A DNA stretch of 64,000 nucleotides. Origin: Candidatus Omnitrophota bacterium (GTDB lineage Bacteria; Omnitrophota; Omnitrophia; Omnitrophales; Aquincolibacteriaceae). Numbering within the stretch: position 1 is the first letter of the stretch; every line of letters starts with the position of its first letter. Made by a program: the position numbers and the translations under genes. Location of the stretch: positions 1 to 64,000 of the forward strand of contig JACPXK010000021.1 of NCBI GenBank assembly GCA_016196565.1. The letters are read 5' to 3'. This document shows positions 36,920-47,005 of this stretch, piece by piece. A model generated the notes under the pieces. That model saw only the letters and a list, made by a program, of their open reading frames with translations, was not told where the DNA came from and ran no database searches.

Positions 36920-38290
36920 ATGATGCCCATTCAATCGATCAATCCTACCAGCGGTGAACTGATTCGCACTTATATTCAGAAAAATGATCAGGATATCAAC
37001 GCTGCACTTTCAAAAATCGAACCGGCTTTTCAATCTTGGAAACGCATCCCGTTTTCAAAAAAGGCGAGTTTGATGAAGGCCGCCGCCGCGCGGCTTCGAG
37101 AAGAGATCGATGCTTATGCCCGCCTTATGGCCGTAGAGATGGGAAAACCGGTGACGCAGGGAAGAAAAGAAATCGAAAAATGCGCCTGGGTTTGTGATTA
37201 TTACGCCGAAACGGCCGAAAAATTTCTTGCCCCGGAGTTTATCACCAGCGATGCCTCGAAAAGCTATGTGGCTTTTGAACCGCTTGGCGCTGTGCTTGCC
37301 GTGATGCCTTGGAATTTTCCCTTCTGGCAGGTTTTTCGCGCGGCAGCGCCGGCTTTGATGGCCGGCAATGTCATGATTCTAAAGCATGCTTCTAATGTCC
37401 CCGGTTGTGCCGAAACCATTGAAAGTGTTTTTCGTGAGGCCGGATTCCCGGAAGGGGTTTTCTCCAATGTTTTTGTCGAAAACGCACGCGTCTCTGAACT
37501 CATCGAACACCCTGTGGTGAAGGCTGTGACCCTTACCGGAAGTGTGGGGGCCGGGAGCGCAGTGGCCGCGAAAGCAGGCAGTCTCATTAAGAAAACGGTT
37601 TTGGAGCTTGGCGGCAGCGACCCGTATCTTATTCTCGAAGATGCCGATTTGGAACTGGCCGTTCCGACTTGCGGGGCATCCCGGCTTATTAATAGCGGGC
37701 AAAGCTGTATAGCCGCCAAACGTTTTCTTGTGGTCGAAAAAATTTATGAGAATTTTCTGCGCGGGCTTATCAATTTTATGAATGATCAAGTGATGGGAAA
37801 TCCGCTGGAAGAAAATACTACCTTGGGCCCTTTGGCAAGGCGCGATTTGCGGGACGGCATCCATTATCAAGTGTTGGAAAGTATCAAAAAGGGAGCAGAA
37901 CTTTTTTTGGGAGGACAAATTCCGGAAGGGCCGGGCGCTTTTTATCCTCCTACGATTTTGGGCAATGTCAAAAAGGGAATGCCGGTATTTGATGAAGAGG
38001 TTTTTGGGCCCGTGGCGGCGGTAGTCAAAGTGCGGGATGAAAAAGAGGCCGTTCAAACGGCCAATGATTCTGTTTTCGGGCTCGGTGCCGCTGTTTTTAC
38101 CCGCGATGTTGAAAGAGGAGAAAGAATTGCGCGTGAAGGATTAAAGGTCGGTTCCGCTTTTGTGAATGCCCTCGTCAAATCCGATCCCCGCCTGCCTTTT
38201 GGAGGAGTCGAACAATCCGGATATGGCCGCGAACTCGGCATTTTCGGCATTCGTGAGTTCGTGAACATTAAAACGGTTTACATTAAATAA
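36920..38290 (+). CDS. Aldehyde dehydrogenase, succinate-semialdehyde dehydrogenase-like
   Basis: At 456 aa it has the NAD(P)-dependent ALDH fold: PWNFPFWQ oxyanion and cofactor motif, TGSVGAGSAVA loop, catalytic glutamate in LELGGSDPYLIL, and nucleophile cysteine in NSGQSCIAAKR. LELGGSDP and GQSC match the bacterial SSADH branch. It directly abuts the ThDP enzyme (stop then ATG), so the pair may decarboxylate a 2-oxo acid and oxidise the aldehyde, for example 2-oxoglutarate to succinate; this is inference. Two ATGs at 36920 and 36923 are possible starts. Confidence 0.9.
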   Translation: MMPIQSINPTSGELIRTYIQKNDQDINAALSKIEPAFQSWKRIPFSKKASLMKAAAARLREEIDAYARLMAVEMGKPVTQGRKEIEKCAWVCDYYAETAEKFLAPEFITSDASKSYVAFEPLGAVLAVMPWNFPFWQVFRAAAPALMAGNVMILKHASNVPGCAETIESVFREAGFPEGVFSNVFVENARVSELIEHPVVKAVTLTGSVGAGSAVAAKAGSLIKKTVLELGGSDPYLILEDADLELAVPTCGASRLINSGQSCIAAKRFLVVEKIYENFLRGLINFMNDQVMGNPLEENTTLGPLARRDLRDGIHYQVLESIKKGAELFLGGQIPEGPGAFYPPTILGNVKKGMPVFDEEVFGPVAAVVKVRDEKEAVQTANDSVFGLGAAVFTRDVERGERIAREGLKVGSAFVNALVKSDPRLPFGGVEQSGYGRELGIFGIREFVNIKTVYIK

Positions 38291-38303
38291 ATTCGAGTAA
38301 AAT

Positions 38304-38648
38304 TTAAAAGTCAAAAATCACTTTAAGCGATTTGAAAAGACGTAAACGGCTTTCTCTATGAATCTCGCCCAGTTTTTTTTGAAATCTTCGATTGTCGATG
38401 GCTCGAATCTGATCAACAAGAATATCCGAATAGACCGTTAATCCTGCCTCTTCTTTTTTAAGATGAACTCGAAGCCATTTTGCTTGAGGGAAAATTTTCG
38501 AGGTGAGAGGACAAATGAGGGTGGAGGGATGCCCCGCTTCGTTTAATAAATTAGTTTGAATGACGACGACGGGACGTAATTTGCCAGGTTCGGTGCCGAA
38601 TCGTGGATTAAGATCCGCAAGATACACACACCATTTCTTGATTTCCAT
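38304..38648 (-). CDS. MazF/PemK-family endoribonuclease toxin
   Basis: The 114-aa protein shows the family N-terminus (KKWCVYLADLNPRFGTEPGKLRPVVVIQ) with the conserved arginine and the RPVVV strand, and downstream PSTLICPLTSK and DILVDQIRAID. MazF toxins cut single-stranded RNA at short motifs (family knowledge). Its start overlaps the antitoxin stop by one base on the minus strand, and both share a palindromic promoter. Its end faces the end of the aldehyde dehydrogenase gene 13 bp away. Confidence 0.92.
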   Translation of the reverse strand: MEIKKWCVYLADLNPRFGTEPGKLRPVVVIQTNLLNEAGHPSTLICPLTSKIFPQAKWLRVHLKKEEAGLTVYSDILVDQIRAIDNRRFQKKLGEIHRESRLRLFKSLKVIFDF

Positions 38649-38890
38649 TAAGAGCCCGTAATTTCATCTTCCAAAGTTTCAAAGGCTTCAAGCACTTCCA
38701 TAGAGTTTTCACGAACCATGTTTGATTCTTTGGTTAAGTCTTTTTTTAACAAGGCCCTTTTTTTGAGCTTGTTATAAAAAGCGACAGCATCATTGATATA
38801 AGCATTTCGAGGGATTTGGATTTTCTTTGTGATATTCTCGGTTTCTTCGTAAATATCATCCCTCATTTTTAAGGAAAGAATTTTAGACAT
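38648..38890 (-). CDS. MazE-like antitoxin, ribbon-helix-helix type
   Basis: The 80-aa protein begins with a short strand-helix-helix (SKILSLKMRDDIYEETENITKKIQIPRNAYINDAVAFY) resembling ribbon-helix-helix repressors, then an acidic, disordered tail suited to block a MazF toxin. It is transcribed first, with AGGAGG 8 bp before the ATG. The palindrome over its promoter (38912-38932) is the likely operator. Assignment rests mainly on position before mazF. Confidence 0.82.
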   Translation of the reverse strand: MSKILSLKMRDDIYEETENITKKIQIPRNAYINDAVAFYNKLKKRALLKKDLTKESNMVRENSMEVLEAFETLEDEITGS

Positions 38891-38910
38891 GGGAACACCT
38901 CCTGACAGGG

Positions 38911-38939
38911 AGTATATACCGGTGGTATATACCTGTCAA
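38911..38939 (-). promoter_or_regulatory. mazEF promoter with palindromic operator
   Basis: On the minus strand TTGACA (38934-38939), 17 bp, TATACT (38911-38916). A perfect 9-bp inverted repeat GTATATACC/GGTATATAC (38912-38920 and 38924-38932) covers spacer and -10, consistent with autorepression. Confidence 0.8.
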
Positions 38940-39010
38940 ACTGATCTTCTCTGAAAGATGGAAATCTCCCCCTTATTTCCGATTTCATCATATAATGCCT
39001 TTCTCAAAAA

Positions 39011-40228
39011 ATGATACCCATAGAAAATCACGCAACTTTTGACGGGTTGGGCATTGCCCCGAAGTTGATCGAAATTCTCGATCGGCTGAAGTTCAAGCAT
39101 CCGACACCGATTCAGCATAAGGCCATCCCTGCTGCCCTGGAAGGCAAAGACATCATCGGTATTGCCCAGACCGGCACGGGGAAAACATTGGCTTTTGGAA
39201 TTCCCATAGTCCAGCGCCTTTCAATCAAGAAAGGAAAGGCGCTTATCCTTGTGCCTACCCGGGAACTTGCCGTGCAGGTGAATGATACCTTTCAAAAGCT
39301 TATCCCTTCTTACGGAATGAAAGCTGCCGTCCTTATCGGCGGAGCGCCGATGCACTCTCAAATTCATGTGCTTCGCAAAAATCCTTCTATCATTGTTGCA
39401 ACCCCGGGGCGCCTCCTTGATCATCTGGAACAGCGAACCGTGATGTTAGGGGATGTGAATGTGCTTGTGCTTGACGAGGCGGACCGCATGCTGGATATGG
39501 GGTTTGAACCGCAGGTTCGCAGGATTCTGCGCTCGATTCCTAAAGAAAGGCAGACTTTCTTTTTTTCAGCCACCATGCCTCAGCCTATTCTCGCGATGGC
39601 TTCTCAGCACATGAAACTTCCCGTATGTGTCGAAATCGCAAGATCCGGCACCACCCCGGAGCGTGTGACTCAGGAACTTTTCATCGTTTCGCGCGAACGC
39701 AAAGAAGAACTCCTAAAAAAGATACTTCATCAATATCACGGCAGTGTTCTCCTTTTCACAAGGACAAGAGTCGGGGCCAAAAGAATTTCCGGGGCCCTTC
39801 GCAATATGGGACAAGTGGCCGCACAAATCCATGCCGATCGTACGCTTGCTCAGCGTCGGGAAGCCTTGGAAGGATTTAAAACAGGAAAATACCGCATTCT
39901 CGTAGCCACTGATATTGCGGCACGAGGAATTGATGTAACGGGAATTGAAGTCGTTATCAATTATGATCTTCCGGAGGATGCAGAAAATTATATTCATAGA
40001 ATCGGACGTACCGCTCGTGCCGGACATGAAGGCCGCGCCATTTCCTTTGCCACTCCCGATCAGGCCGAAGAAGTCAAAAAAATCGAAAGATTACTGCGAA
40101 AACCCTTACCTCTAGTCAAGCATCCCGAAGTCCCCGGTGAAAATTTTTCAGAGCCGGTGCGAACGCAAGGGGGCTTCCGCCGCGGCCGCCGTTCCTTTGG
40201 GTCCTTACACGGCCGCCGCCGCCGATAA
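39011..40228 (+). CDS. DEAD-box ATP-dependent RNA helicase (RhlE-like)
   Basis: At 405 aa the motifs are complete: Q motif (HPTPIQHKAIPAAL), Walker A AQTGTGKT, PTRELA, TPGRLLDHL, DEAD in LDEADRMLDMGF, SAT in FFFSATMP, and HRIGRTAR in the second RecA domain, with ARGIDV before it. The C-terminus is a short basic RGR-rich tail typical of RhlE-like helicases. It unwinds short RNA duplexes, probably in ribosome assembly or RNA turnover. It is divergent from mazEF, whose promoter lies about 70 bp upstream. Confidence 0.94.
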   Translation: MIPIENHATFDGLGIAPKLIEILDRLKFKHPTPIQHKAIPAALEGKDIIGIAQTGTGKTLAFGIPIVQRLSIKKGKALILVPTRELAVQVNDTFQKLIPSYGMKAAVLIGGAPMHSQIHVLRKNPSIIVATPGRLLDHLEQRTVMLGDVNVLVLDEADRMLDMGFEPQVRRILRSIPKERQTFFFSATMPQPILAMASQHMKLPVCVEIARSGTTPERVTQELFIVSRERKEELLKKILHQYHGSVLLFTRTRVGAKRISGALRNMGQVAAQIHADRTLAQRREALEGFKTGKYRILVATDIAARGIDVTGIEVVINYDLPEDAENYIHRIGRTARAGHEGRAISFATPDQAEEVKKIERLLRKPLPLVKHPEVPGENFSEPVRTQGGFRRGRRSFGSLHGRRRR

Positions 40229-40342
40229 ACTCTTCTTGGGTTCACTTCCATAATCTCCATCAAGGAAAAAAGCTTTCCCGGCCGATAATAAAAGAACTTA
40301 AAAGGCTTAATGCCAAGGACTTCCGTTTGTGCCGATTGCGTG

Positions 40343-40397
40343 TATAATTTGTATATTATGAGAAAACGGAAAACAAGCCTCCGGCTCTATCGAGCCG
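40343..40397 (+). promoter_or_regulatory. Candidate -10 box and leader hairpin of the response regulator gene
   Basis: TATAAT lies at 40343-40348 without a convincing -35. A perfect 6-bp hairpin CGGCTC/GAGCCG (40382-40387, 40392-40397) follows. A GAGAGGAGAG ribosome site leads into the ATG at 40420. Function of the hairpin is unknown. Confidence 0.4.
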
Positions 40398-40419
40398 TAG
40401 GCTCGGAGAGGAGAGTGAA

Positions 40420-40821
40420 ATGACAAAAAGAGTATTGATTGTGGATGATGAGGTAAACATCGCTCTCCCTCTCCAGGAATTCTTAGAGGAATACGGCTAC
40501 GAAGTTCATACCACCGATACCGGCAAAAAGGCCCTCGAAATTTACGAAAAGTCCATTAGCGGGAAACCTTATGATCTTATCCTTCTCGATATCATTATGC
40601 CCCGGATGAGCGGTCTTGAAGTTCTTGATACCATTCGCAAAAGCGAAAAAAAACGCGGAGTAGAAGCCAAAAACGGGATTAAAATTATTATGATTTCAGG
40701 AATGAAAGAGTCCTGGATGAATGACGCTTTTCGGGACGGCTGCAATGATTATGTGGTCAAACCTTACGACCTTGATTTTCTCTTGATGAAAGTAAAGGGA
40801 ATGCTGGGAGATAAGGATTGA
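40420..40821 (+). CDS. Single-domain response regulator
   Basis: The 133-aa CheY-like receiver has VLIVDDEVN (acidic pocket), the phosphoacceptor aspartate in LILLDIIMPRMSG, the SG/T switch position in MISGMKES, and the lysine in YVVKPYDLDF. There is no output domain. No histidine kinase gene is nearby, so the partner is unknown. A 12-residue charged insert sits between alpha-3 and beta-4 (KSEKKRGVEAKNG). Downstream genes rfbC-like and CBS-GGDEF are in the same direction with short gaps. Confidence 0.9.
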   Translation: MTKRVLIVDDEVNIALPLQEFLEEYGYEVHTTDTGKKALEIYEKSISGKPYDLILLDIIMPRMSGLEVLDTIRKSEKKRGVEAKNGIKIIMISGMKESWMNDAFRDGCNDYVVKPYDLDFLLMKVKGMLGDKD

Positions 40822-40827
40822 TTGGTT

Positions 40828-41379
40828 ATGCAGTTTACTCCGGCCAATCTTGAGGGGATTGTGATTATCGAACCGAAGATTTTTCGCGACACACGCGGTT
40901 TTTTTATGGAAAGTTACAATCAAAAAATGTTTTCTGAAAACGGCATTGATGTTCCCTTTGTGCAGGATAATGTCAGCCGTTCGCAGAAAGGAAGCGTGCG
41001 GGGGATGCACTATCAGCTTTTGCCCCATGCGCAGGGAAAGCTCGTTACCGTAACTTGGGGAACGGTTTTTGATGTCTCGGTAGACATACGGAAAAATTCA
41101 CCGACATTCGGAAAATGGTTCGGCTACACCTTAAACGATGAAAATCGTCATTTGCTTTATATCCCGCCAGGTTTTGCCCATGGTTTTTGTGTCCTCTCGG
41201 ATTTCGCGGAATTTAGTTATAAATGTACCGGGTTTTATGTCCCGCAGGCGGAACGGACGATACGCTGGAATGATTCTCGAGTAGGCATTCGCTGGCCGAT
41301 GGATCCTGATCCCAGATTAATGTCGGATAAAGACCGCAATGCCCCCGATTTGGCTTCGGCGGAAAACAATTTCAACTGA
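40828..41379 (+). CDS. dTDP-4-dehydrorhamnose 3,5-epimerase-like cupin
   Basis: At 183 aa it has the RmlC family motifs: IIEPKIFRDTRGFFMESYN, FVQDNVSRSQKGSVRGMHYQ with the catalytic histidine (GMHYQ), FDVSVDIRKNSPTFGKW, YIPPGFAHGFCVLS and the terminal IRWNDSRVGIRWP. It would epimerise dTDP-4-keto-6-deoxyglucose for rhamnose-containing surface sugars. None of rmlA, B or D is in the window. The ATG at 40828 is used; a TTG at 40822 is possible. It overlaps no neighbour but follows the regulator gene by 6 bp. Confidence 0.9.
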   Translation: MQFTPANLEGIVIIEPKIFRDTRGFFMESYNQKMFSENGIDVPFVQDNVSRSQKGSVRGMHYQLLPHAQGKLVTVTWGTVFDVSVDIRKNSPTFGKWFGYTLNDENRHLLYIPPGFAHGFCVLSDFAEFSYKCTGFYVPQAERTIRWNDSRVGIRWPMDPDPRLMSDKDRNAPDLASAENNFN

Positions 41380-41395
41380 AGGAGAGCCGGTAACG

Positions 41396-42367
41396 ATGAA
41401 AAAGTTTCAAAATACCGACTACATCAAATCCATTGGTACCGTGATGGTGAAAAAAGTCATCGCGGTGACGCCCGAGACTTCGGTTCAGGAATGCGCCAAA
41501 AAATTGGCGGCCCATAAAATCGGATGCGTGGCGGTCTTGAGAGACGGACGGCTTGTGGGAATTGTCAGCGAACGCGATATTGCGGTTCAAATCGGTGCGA
41601 AGGGAAAAAATCCCTCGCAGACGAAGGTAAACGATATCATGACGGCCAAGGTGGTGACGGCGAGAGTTGACGATTCGCTGGCCAAAGTTGCGGGAATGAT
41701 GCACAAAATGCATATCCGCCATATTCCTGTGGTGGATAATGACAATCGTCCCATCGGCATTCTTTCTATGCGCGACCTTCTTACCCGTATTGAAACCAAT
41801 TTAAAGAATCTTGTCCGCGAAAAAACCAAAGACCTCAATAGCGATCCTCTCACGGGACTTTATAATTACCGGTTTTTCAATAATTACATGGATGCTGAAA
41901 TTGCCCGCAGTTCCCGGCACGGCCATCAGCTTTCACTTCTCTATATTGATATCGATCACTTTAAAATCTTCAATGATACCCACGGCCATGCCAAAGGAAA
42001 TGTGCTGCTTAAATCGGTTGCCAATCTTCTCAAATCCCGGGATGTTCAAGTCCAGGGAGAGGTAGCTCCCGCGTTTTCCATAAGAAAATCAGATATCGGC
42101 ATTCGAATCGGGGGAGATGAATTTGTGCTGATTTTACCCGAGACCTCAAAAGAGGCTTCGCTTTTTTGTGCTGAGCGCCTGCGTCAGGGAGTGGAACAAA
42201 CCGTAGCGATTCGAAAGAAAAACCAGGCGCAGCATGTCACGGTCAGTATCGGCATAGCTTCCTATCCGACGGATGCTACAGGGAAAAAAGATCTTTTGGA
42301 AAAGGCTGATCAGGCGCTTTATCAGGCCAAAAAGCTCGGCCGCAATCGCGTTTACGTTTATGCTTAG
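41396..42367 (+). CDS. CBS-pair protein with GGDEF diguanylate cyclase domain
   Basis: At 323 aa, two CBS motifs (residues about 10-130: VTPETSVQECAKKLAAH, VGIVSERDI, HIPVVDNDNRPIGILSMRD) precede a GGDEF domain (DPLTGLYNYRFFNNYM, YIDIDHFKIFNDTHGH, RIGGDEFVLI). The active-site GGDEF is intact, and RKSD lies just before it in the inhibitory I-site position. A 20-residue insert lies before the I-site. It should make cyclic di-GMP under control of nucleotide binding to the CBS pair (inference). The ATG at 41396 has AAGGAGAG upstream. Confidence 0.9.
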   Translation: MKKFQNTDYIKSIGTVMVKKVIAVTPETSVQECAKKLAAHKIGCVAVLRDGRLVGIVSERDIAVQIGAKGKNPSQTKVNDIMTAKVVTARVDDSLAKVAGMMHKMHIRHIPVVDNDNRPIGILSMRDLLTRIETNLKNLVREKTKDLNSDPLTGLYNYRFFNNYMDAEIARSSRHGHQLSLLYIDIDHFKIFNDTHGHAKGNVLLKSVANLLKSRDVQVQGEVAPAFSIRKSDIGIRIGGDEFVLILPETSKEASLFCAERLRQGVEQTVAIRKKNQAQHVTVSIGIASYPTDATGKKDLLEKADQALYQAKKLGRNRVYVYA

Positions 42368-42415
42368 GGCATAACTCTTTGTCTTTCCCTCCAATTTCAT
42401 TTAAAATCTTACATC

Positions 42416-42691
42416 ATGAAAAAGTGTTTGAAGGCCGTGTTTAGCGGAACAGTGCAGGGGGTGGGATTCCGCTTCACCGCGGAAAGAATTTCGCGGCATT
42501 TCGAGGTGACGGGGTATGTCCGCAATCTTCCGAATGGAAAAGTGGAGCTTCTGGCTGAAGGCGAAGAAATCATTGTCCAAGATTTTTTGAAAGCGGTACG
42601 GGAAAGTTCAATGTCCTCTTATATCCGCGATGTGGAAATTTATTGGTCTGAACCCGAAGCCCGCTTTAAAACTTTCAGCATCGCCGCCTAG
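42416..42691 (+). CDS. acyP: Acylphosphatase
   Basis: The 91-aa protein has the alpha/beta sandwich signatures FSGTVQGVGFRFTAE (phosphate cradle with the active-site arginine) and GYVRNLPNGKVEL (active-site asparagine). It hydrolyses acyl phosphates such as 1,3-bisphosphoglycerate. The length is normal. The metallophosphatase gene follows after 1 bp. Confidence 0.95.
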   Translation: MKKCLKAVFSGTVQGVGFRFTAERISRHFEVTGYVRNLPNGKVELLAEGEEIIVQDFLKAVRESSMSSYIRDVEIYWSEPEARFKTFSIAA

Positions 42692-42692
42692 T

Positions 42693-43409
42693 ATGCTACT
42701 GGCCATTTTCTCCGACATTCATGCCAACTTGGAAGCCCTCGAAACCGCCGTTTCCTACACCGAGCGTCACGAGATTAAAAAATGGGTTGTGCTGGGAGAT
42801 ACCCTTGGCTATGGAGCCGATCCCAATCTTTGTTTTGAATGGGTATTGCAGCACGCTTCCATTATTGTGACGGGAAATCATGAAAGGGCGATTGTCGATC
42901 CCGGGGTCCGCCAATGGTTTAATCATGATGCGCGCGAAGCCATTCTTTGGACGGAAAATATTATCGATCCTGCTTTTAAAAAAGCCATTCTGGATTTTCC
43001 TTATATGAAAATAGAAGGGGATATGGTTTTTACCCACGGCAGTCCCGCGGAACCCGAGGCCTTTCAATATTTGATGAGCTATGCCGACTGCGTCCCTTCC
43101 TTCAAGCAAATGAAATGCCCCATCTGTTTTGTCGGCCATACGCATATTCCGAGCTGTTTTTCGGAGCAAAAGCAAGAAGGGTACTATTTGAAGCCGGGAT
43201 TATTTCAATTGGAAAAAAATGAGCGCGTGATTTTGAACCCCGGCAGTATCGGCCAGCCGCGCGACCGTGATCCCCGGCTTTCTTTCGGGATTTTTGACGA
43301 CGAACACAAAACCTTTGAAATCGTGCGGCTGTCCTATGACAATGAAAAGGCCGCGGACAAAATCCGCAAGGCGGGACTGCCGGCATTTTTGGCGGACCGG
43401 TTATTATAG
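42693..43409 (+). CDS. YfcE/MJ0936-like metallophosphoesterase
   Basis: At 238 aa all metal-binding motifs of the calcineurin-like superfamily are present: FSDIHANLEA, LGDTLGYGADP, GNHERAI, THGSP and GHTHIP, followed by NPGSIGQPRDRDPR. It is probably a phosphodiesterase or phosphatase of unknown substrate. The ATG at 42693 overlaps nothing and follows acyP by 1 bp. The stop is directly followed by the ligA ATG. Confidence 0.9.
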   Translation: MLLAIFSDIHANLEALETAVSYTERHEIKKWVVLGDTLGYGADPNLCFEWVLQHASIIVTGNHERAIVDPGVRQWFNHDAREAILWTENIIDPAFKKAILDFPYMKIEGDMVFTHGSPAEPEAFQYLMSYADCVPSFKQMKCPICFVGHTHIPSCFSEQKQEGYYLKPGLFQLEKNERVILNPGSIGQPRDRDPRLSFGIFDDEHKTFEIVRLSYDNEKAADKIRKAGLPAFLADRLL

Positions 43410-45452
<2,043 letters not shown>

Positions 45453-45484
45453 GCAAGGGGATTCTACGGCCGATAGTTGTAAGT

Positions 45485-46369
45485 ATGGAACCCTACCCGA
45501 TTCCTGAATTCTTCAATTATCTTTCCGCCGAAAAAGGCCTGGCGCAAAATACCCTTATTGCTTACCGCCAAGACCTCATTTTCTACAGCCAATTTATCAA
45601 AGAAAAAAAAATCGGGGGATGGGACAAAATAAAACGCGATCATATTATTCAATTCTTAAGCCGGGAACAAAAAAGAAAATTGGATGTTACCACGATTGCG
45701 CGCCGGCTTGTCTCGATTAAACTCTTTCACCGGTTTATGGTTCAGGAAAGACTCCTTGCCGAAGATGTGACCAGCATTCTCGAATCTCCCAAGCTTTGGA
45801 AAAAACTTCCTCATTTCCTGACACGGCAGGAAGTGGAGGGCCTTTTTAAAATGCCTGTGACCCAGGATCCGGCCGGGATTCGTAACCGGGCCATGCTGGA
45901 ATGTTTGTATGGAACAGGGCTTCGGGTTTCGGAAGTGACGGGGCTGACGCTCGAAGGCGTTGATTTGCAAAATGCTTATCTTCGTTCGCGCGGAAAAGGG
46001 GATAAAGAAAGAATTGTGCCCATTGGAAGCAAAGCCATTCAGGCCTGCAAAATTTATCTGGAAAAATCGCGGCCGAAAATGAAACCCAAAACTTCCCATT
46101 TTTTTATCGGAAAAAACGGAAAAGGGCTCACGCGCCAATATGTTTGGCAGATGATCAAACAAATCGCGCGCCAGGCCGGGATTCAAAAAGAAATTACGCC
46201 GCATACCTTCCGTCATTCTTATGCAACGCACCTTCTCGAAGGGGGCGCCGATCTGCGTATGGTTCAAGAGCTGCTCGGTCATTCGGACATTTCCACCACG
46301 CAAATTTACACCCACGTTTCCCGCGACCGTTTGAAAGGCATTCACGCTAAGTTTCATCCCAGAGGTTGA
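45485..46369 (+). CDS. XerC/XerD-type tyrosine recombinase
   Basis: At 294 aa it has an N-terminal SAM-like core-binding domain (FFNYLSAEKGLAQNTLIAYRQDL) and a catalytic domain with Arg in GTGLRVSEV, Lys near GKGDKERIVPI, HTFRHSYATHLL (His and Arg), LGHSDISTTQIYTH and the tyrosine nucleophile. All key residues are present. Length and sequence fit the housekeeping XerC/D proteins that resolve chromosome dimers at dif rather than a phage integrase. No dif site was recognised nearby. Confidence 0.93.
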   Translation: MEPYPIPEFFNYLSAEKGLAQNTLIAYRQDLIFYSQFIKEKKIGGWDKIKRDHIIQFLSREQKRKLDVTTIARRLVSIKLFHRFMVQERLLAEDVTSILESPKLWKKLPHFLTRQEVEGLFKMPVTQDPAGIRNRAMLECLYGTGLRVSEVTGLTLEGVDLQNAYLRSRGKGDKERIVPIGSKAIQACKIYLEKSRPKMKPKTSHFFIGKNGKGLTRQYVWQMIKQIARQAGIQKEITPHTFRHSYATHLLEGGADLRMVQELLGHSDISTTQIYTHVSRDRLKGIHAKFHPRG

Positions 46370-46557
46370 TGATTAATTCCGACATCTTCTCCGAAACCGT
46401 TCAGCTCACAAATTAATTCCGGATTGAGTGAGCTTCACTGCCGGCTCCTCCAATTTTCCATTTCCATTGAAAATTGGGTCGCCGAGCTTTCTTTCGAAGA
46501 GTCGAAATTAATCAGCATGAGCCGAAGGCGGCTTTGCTCGCTTGATAGAGTTCATAA

Positions 46558-46588
46558 TTGCCGCATATTGCGCAGTATGCTATACTGC
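46558..46588 (+). promoter_or_regulatory. Promoter with inverted repeat before the small coiled-coil protein
   Basis: TTGCCG (46558-46563), 17 bp, TATACT (46581-46586). A perfect inverted repeat GCAGTAT/ATACTGC (46572-46578 and 46582-46588) overlaps the -10, a likely repressor site. The ATG is 18 bp further. The region 46370-46557 before it holds only a 9-bp hairpin (46450-46477) without a T-run. Confidence 0.6.
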
Positions 46589-46606
46589 CGCTTTCCGAGA
46601 GAGCCT

Positions 46607-46885
46607 ATGAAAAAAATTCTTCTAACTGTAGTGTTTATCCTGAGTTCGGCGGTTTGTGTTCAGGCCCAAGAGGGTGCAGATTCGCAAGATCCTGCAAACA
46701 AATCTGTGTCAACGCCGGCTAAGGAAGATCAATTAATTCCGATAGACCAATCTGCGGATAGAAACCGGATTATTGAGCTTGAAAGGCGCTTGAATGATCT
46801 TGAGCGCAGTTACCGGTTTCTGGACGATCGGCTCCGAAGTTTGGACAGATCCGTGGATGATTTGAAAAGACGCCGGTCATTTTAA
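46607..46885 (+). CDS. Small secreted coiled-coil protein
   Basis: The 92-aa protein has a signal peptide (MKKILLTVVFILSSAVCVQA, cut before QEGAD), an acidic linker and a C-terminal heptad-like helix (RIIELERRLNDLERSYRFLDDRLRSLDRSVDDL) likely to form a coiled coil. The ATG at 46607 is chosen because it gives a complete signal peptide and follows a promoter closely; upstream in-frame starts would precede the promoter. Function unknown; periplasmic or envelope-associated by inference. Confidence 0.75.
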   Translation: MKKILLTVVFILSSAVCVQAQEGADSQDPANKSVSTPAKEDQLIPIDQSADRNRIIELERRLNDLERSYRFLDDRLRSLDRSVDDLKRRRSF

Positions 46886-46911
46886 TCCCGCCTGTGCTGG
46901 GCGATTTTCAC

Positions 46912-46989
46912 GGCGCTATCGTCTAGCCCGATCTAGGACGTCACCCTCTCACGGTGAAGACACGGGTTTAAATCCCGTTAGCGCTACCA
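46912..46989 (+). tRNA. tRNA-Glu (anticodon CUC), CCA encoded
   Basis: Acceptor GGCGCTA pairs with TAGCGCT (one G-T). The anticodon loop CTCTCAC gives CTC, and the T arm CGGGTTTAAATCCCG is normal. Discriminator A and CCA (46987-46989) are encoded, unlike the other two tRNAs of the window. purB begins 16 bp later. Confidence 0.93.
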
Positions 46990-47005
46990 ATTAAATGAGG
47001 TCCCG

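Noticed and set aside
45485..46369. Phage or island integrase
   Set aside because: Length, motifs and context (next to ligA) fit XerC/XerD; no phage genes or attachment repeats were seen.
46450..46477. Terminator after the recombinase gene
   Set aside because: The 9-bp hairpin lacks a following T-run on either strand.
46424..46606. Longer N-terminus for the small coiled-coil protein
   Set aside because: It precedes the promoter and destroys the signal peptide; the sequence is not protein-like.
46828..46838. GCTCCGAAG match in the small coiled-coil gene
   Set aside because: It is in a different reading frame, short, and without the rest of the motif, so probably chance.
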